This document shows positions 60,911-64,000 of a stretch of 64,000 nucleotides of DNA, piece by piece. The DNA is from Marsupella aquatica (taxonomy: Eukaryota; Marchantiophyta), in contig OZ316893.1 of assembly GCA_973895155.1 (NCBI GenBank), forward strand, positions 11,346,001 to 11,410,000. Reading direction: 5' to 3'. Every line of letters begins with the position of its first letter. The stretch's first letter is position 1. The position numbers and the translations under genes are program-made. Below the pieces are notes generated by a model. The model did no database searches and had not been told where the DNA came from. It saw nothing but the letters and a program-made list of their open reading frames with translations.

Positions 60911-60915
60911 CCATC

Positions 60916-61507
60916 AAGTTACTTGTTAAAGATGGGCCCTATTCAAGAGGGGAGTTCTGTGTCGTCCCACATAAAAAGGAATTCCACCCAAGGAAATATT
61001 GGCCCATAGGAGGAGATAACAAAGGGCCCTTTCTATCCTATCGACGTCTTGATGAGTGAATCATGTATAAGGGGCCTGACGGCCAGATTGGCCCGAAAAG
61101 AAAGGCCAATATCGTGTGGCCAGAATCTTGAAGCTCTGCACGGCCTTTCATTGGCACAAACTTTCATTCTCCAGAATTATCTACAGCAGCCAATGGAAAT
61201 TCAATCGCCACTCTGAATTCTTTCTGTGCGTCGGATTCTACATCGGACGGCCAGGGCTGTAGTAGTGCCTCGAAAAAAGCGCAACATCAGATCGCCGTTT
61301 TGCATGAAGAAAGTGCGCTCCCGTCGTTCCTTCCTTGCGCTTCGCTTCGCCATTGAGGACCCATAGATTTTGTCAAATCTCCAACCCCACCTTCCGTCCG
61401 AGAAGAGGTAGCATCAGTAGCAGCAGAGCTCAGCTCAGCTCCACAGAACGATCCCCTAGACCAGACCACAATTCCTTCGAGAGAGAGGATTTGCATAATT
61501 TGTCGAC
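60916..61507 (+). promoter_or_regulatory. Phosphoribulokinase upstream region
   Basis: About 590 bp between the LTR-element insertion and the PRK start codon must hold the proximal promoter and 5' leader. The only TATA-like motif I see is TGTATAAGG near 61057. It is too far from the ATG to assign with confidence unless the leader is long. Confidence 0.3.
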
Positions 61508-64000
61508 ATGGCGACGAGCTTCGCAGTGTCCAGCAAGACTGGGATGAGCTTGTCATCGGGTTTCCACGGAACAGGGATCTCGAGCTCGCTGAGCTTGTCG
61601 ACTGACGTGAGGGCCTTCAATGCGCAGCCCGCCAGCCATGGGAGCAAGAGGCGGGGGCACAGGGCTGTCGTTGTGTGCAAGTCTGGCCCAGAGGTGAGGC
61701 CTGTGATCATCGGACTCGCTGCCGATTCAGGATGTGGGAAGAGCACCTTCATGAGGCGGTTGACGAGTGTGTTTGGTGGAGCTGCGACCCCTCCCAAGGG
61801 CGGAAACCCCGATTCCAACACGCTAATCAGTGATTCCACTACTGTCATCTGCTTGGATGATTATCATTCCTTGGACAGGTATGGCAGGAAGGAGAAGGCT
61901 GTCACGGCTTTGGACCCGCGCGCCAACAATTTTGATCTCATGTACGAGCAGGTTAAGGCTATCAAGGAAGGAAAGTCCATTGAGAAGCCCATCTACAACC
62001 ATGTCACTGGACTCCTCGACCCTGCGGAAACCATTGAGGCCCCCAAGATTTTTGTCATCGAAGGGCTTCATCCCATGTGAGTCTCGTCTCTCCGTGCATT
62101 CAGCTCGGGTACATCTCTACTAGGCGGTAGATTTGGACCCCCTCACTGGAGCCATGGTGGCATTGAATGAGGTAGCAATGAACCGAGAGAGAAGGCTGGC
62201 CATGGCCATGCCGTTACTGTATTTTTGTCGGAATCGGAATGCCGTTCTCTTGCAGTCGTCAGCTGGTCTGCAGCTGTACACTTCAGCCGAAGCCGCAGTG
62301 TGGAGTTGTGTCAATAGTTGAGTTTGAAGTCCATCTTAGATTGTACATTTCAATTTCTAGTTGAATTACGTACCTGCCAGCTTGCATTCCTAATTCGGTA
62401 AGGCCACGGCTCTATTCCTCCAAGAGAGAATTATCTACAAGTTCTCTAGCGGGGGGAATAATCCTTTTTCGTCTTAAATCATTCTATGGGACATGTGGGA
62501 GAAACGATCTCTGTATTGTAATTGCCTCTTCGTAGTGGAGAGAGTAAACCCGCATAGTCGACCAGCTTCTTCGTTGAGTATTGAGACGAGTTAGAAACTC
62601 CCTCGTCTGCTTCTCTGCCTCCCCGAGCAGTGCATGCAGTGTGGCAATCGTTCCAAGGTGTTGGGAGAAATTGGACCTCTCTCCGATTCACCGGGCTCTC
62701 CAGGAGTGTACGACGCGATTGTTGAGCTGTTGTGTAGCTGCCCATCGAGTTCGGCGAGATGTCAGTGGTTAGGATGCCTTCTGTTTTCCCAATTCTCGGT
62801 GTCTCGGAAGGATGGGAACTTGACAAAACTTGGCATTGGTTTAAAGGAATATTGTGTCTGTGGGATCCATACTAAAAATGATGTACCCTCCCTGCATAGG
62901 GGAAGTCCTTCCGCACATATTGTCCTGATAACTGATCTTTCGCGCTCACCTAGCGGGCAGGCTCTTGTAGCACTTTAGAAGTACTTCGATAGGTTTTCTA
63001 GATTATCAAGCCGGATCCTTTTTTTCAAATTTTGATCAGGGATGCTGCAGCTCTCACCCTCACTGTCCAGCAAACCGAGCTCTGAGAGCGTGGGAAGGCT
63101 CACAGATTCATTGTTGGGCCAGTCCTTATGCCAAATTCCACAAACAGTTTTAGTTTGATTGTTCTCGTCAGTAATGCAAATATTTCATTGCATGGGTCGT
63201 CTCTCCGAAGAAAGGTAAAAAGTCTCGTTGTCGTAAATATTCGGCACGGTTTATCCTCAAATTATCAGATTTTGAGTCCGTATGTCCGCATTACCTCTGC
63301 CGATGATGTGACTTGGACAAAATATACGCTCACTGATGTGAAATATGATAATTATTTAATTTGGGTTTGGCTATCGGGAGAGTTCACATGCGTAGTGTGT
63401 ATGGAGTTCGCTGGGAAGTCCAGTCGGCCTGTGTCTTTGGAAATATGCAATTCTCAGCGTTGTGTCCATCTAACCTCTTGTAGGTATGACGAGCGAGTGA
63501 GGGATCTCCTGGACTTCAGCATCTACCTAGACATCAGTGACGATGTCAAGTTTGCATGGAAGATTCAGGTAATTTTCTTGGTTTATCTCCCTGTTCACAT
63601 GGATTCTCTATATGTTGCATTCCTTTATGAGAGAGTCAGAATTGGTTCGGTCCCAATTCTGACTAGTGTCCGTGCTCGGAAGCGTATTGGGAGGCTAATC
63701 TCTGGCAGCAATGATGCGTTCAAGGTTCTGAGTGTTGGGGCACCGCTTGTCTGAGATGTCGTATCCTGATTTCCTCGGGTGTTTAATGCGCCTCTCGCTA
63801 TTGTTTGATGTTGGCTTAGCTAGTTACCTTCCCTCAGTATTGTGAATAGAGGTTTGTGTGTGTTGCATATTTGACAGCGTGATATGGCGGAGCGAGGACA
63901 CAGCTTGGAGAGCATCAAGGCTAGCATTGCTGCTCGCAAGCCAGACTTCGATGCCTACATTGGTCGTCCTCTACCTCTCTGATAAGCTCCGTTCCCCAGC
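61508..64000 (+). CDS. PRK: Chloroplast phosphoribulokinase, 5' part (exons 1-3; truncated by window end)
   Basis: Predicted exons are 61508-62076, 63484-63568 and 63878-63962, with phases closing at each junction; the remaining exons lie beyond the window. The enzyme phosphorylates ribulose-5-phosphate to RuBP with ATP in the Calvin cycle in the stroma. Residues 1 to about 57 form a Ser-rich, Arg/Lys-containing transit peptide ending near VVVCKS. The kinase P-loop is GLAADSGCGKST (residues 69-80). Cys76 (in GCGKS) and Cys115 (in VICLDDYHS) are 39 residues apart, as are the redox-regulatory Cys16/Cys55 of spinach PRK, so thioredoxin control is expected. It continues with KPIYNHVTG, VIEGLHPMYDERVRDLLDFS, IYLDISDDVKFAWKIQ and RDMAERGHSLESIKASI. 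The donor after exon 3 (TTG/GTCGTC) is weak but gives the expected phase. Intron 1 is long (1407 bp). Confidence 0.95.

Noticed and set aside
63128-63754. 208-codon plus-strand frame overlapping PRK exon 2
   Set aside because: It combines intron 1 sequence, exon 2 and intron 2 read-through. Only 63484-63568 matches PRK, and that stretch has proper splice sites on both sides.
1-64000. CRISPR arrays, bacterial operons, rRNA genes or organelle insertions
   Set aside because: No regular short repeat-spacer arrays, Shine-Dalgarno-led gene strings, rRNA signatures or recognisable plastid or mitochondrial genes were seen.

Overview
The window is nuclear DNA from a land plant. The evidence is a Calvin-cycle phosphoribulokinase with a chloroplast transit peptide, a plant-type peroxisomal acyl-CoA oxidase (ACX3 class), a BIG-type Sec7 ARF-GEF, an RDR1-class RNA-dependent RNA polymerase pair, canonical GT-AG introns of about 80-1400 bp, and a short-LTR retroelement of plant Copia-like appearance. 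Nothing fixes the species. Moderate gene density, compact introns and protein divergence from the flowering-plant family members I know make a seedless plant (bryophyte or lycophyte) my best guess, at low confidence.

Layout. (1) About 1-14900: a tandem segmental duplication carrying two complete RDR1-like genes on the minus strand (197-4632 and 8498-13086). Both have the same four-exon structure and both keep the DLDGD catalytic motif. The spacer and upstream flanks hold several independent small tandem repeats. (2) 14900-18860: repeat-rich DNA with a probable tRNA-derived SINE head. (3) 18861-21005 plus: an intronless, full-length EXO1-type 5' flap/exonuclease gene. (4) 22508-28167 minus: an intact 15-exon acyl-CoA oxidase. 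(5) 28200-40400: accessory DNA with a near-palindromic foldback, a decayed minisatellite, a small secreted S-protein-homologue gene, a (TA)n tract, a MITE, a broken genomic copy of three ACX3 exons and an F-box fragment. (6) 40449-48266 minus: an 11-exon BIG ARF-GEF of 1800 residues. (7) 51154-53396 minus: a 7-exon cyclophilin of the spliceosomal PPIH/CYP22 type, with a 24-bp microexon and a minisatellite in intron 4. (8) 53400-57200: tandem repeats. (9) 57204-60910: a complete non-autonomous LTR retroelement with 5-bp target-site duplications. (10) 61508 to the window end, plus: the 5' part of chloroplast phosphoribulokinase.

The genes do not form a pathway or operon; they are independent eukaryotic housekeeping and silencing genes. 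The most notable points are the intact tandem RDR1 pair, the intronless EXO1, the ACX3 gene with a nearby decayed segmental copy, the predicted brefeldin-resistant Sec7 pocket in the BIG protein, and the orphan SPH-like secreted protein. I saw no sign of a wholly unknown multi-gene system. Exon boundaries were worked out by hand from splice consensus, reading-frame phase and family similarity. In every spliced gene the phases close exactly, which supports the models.
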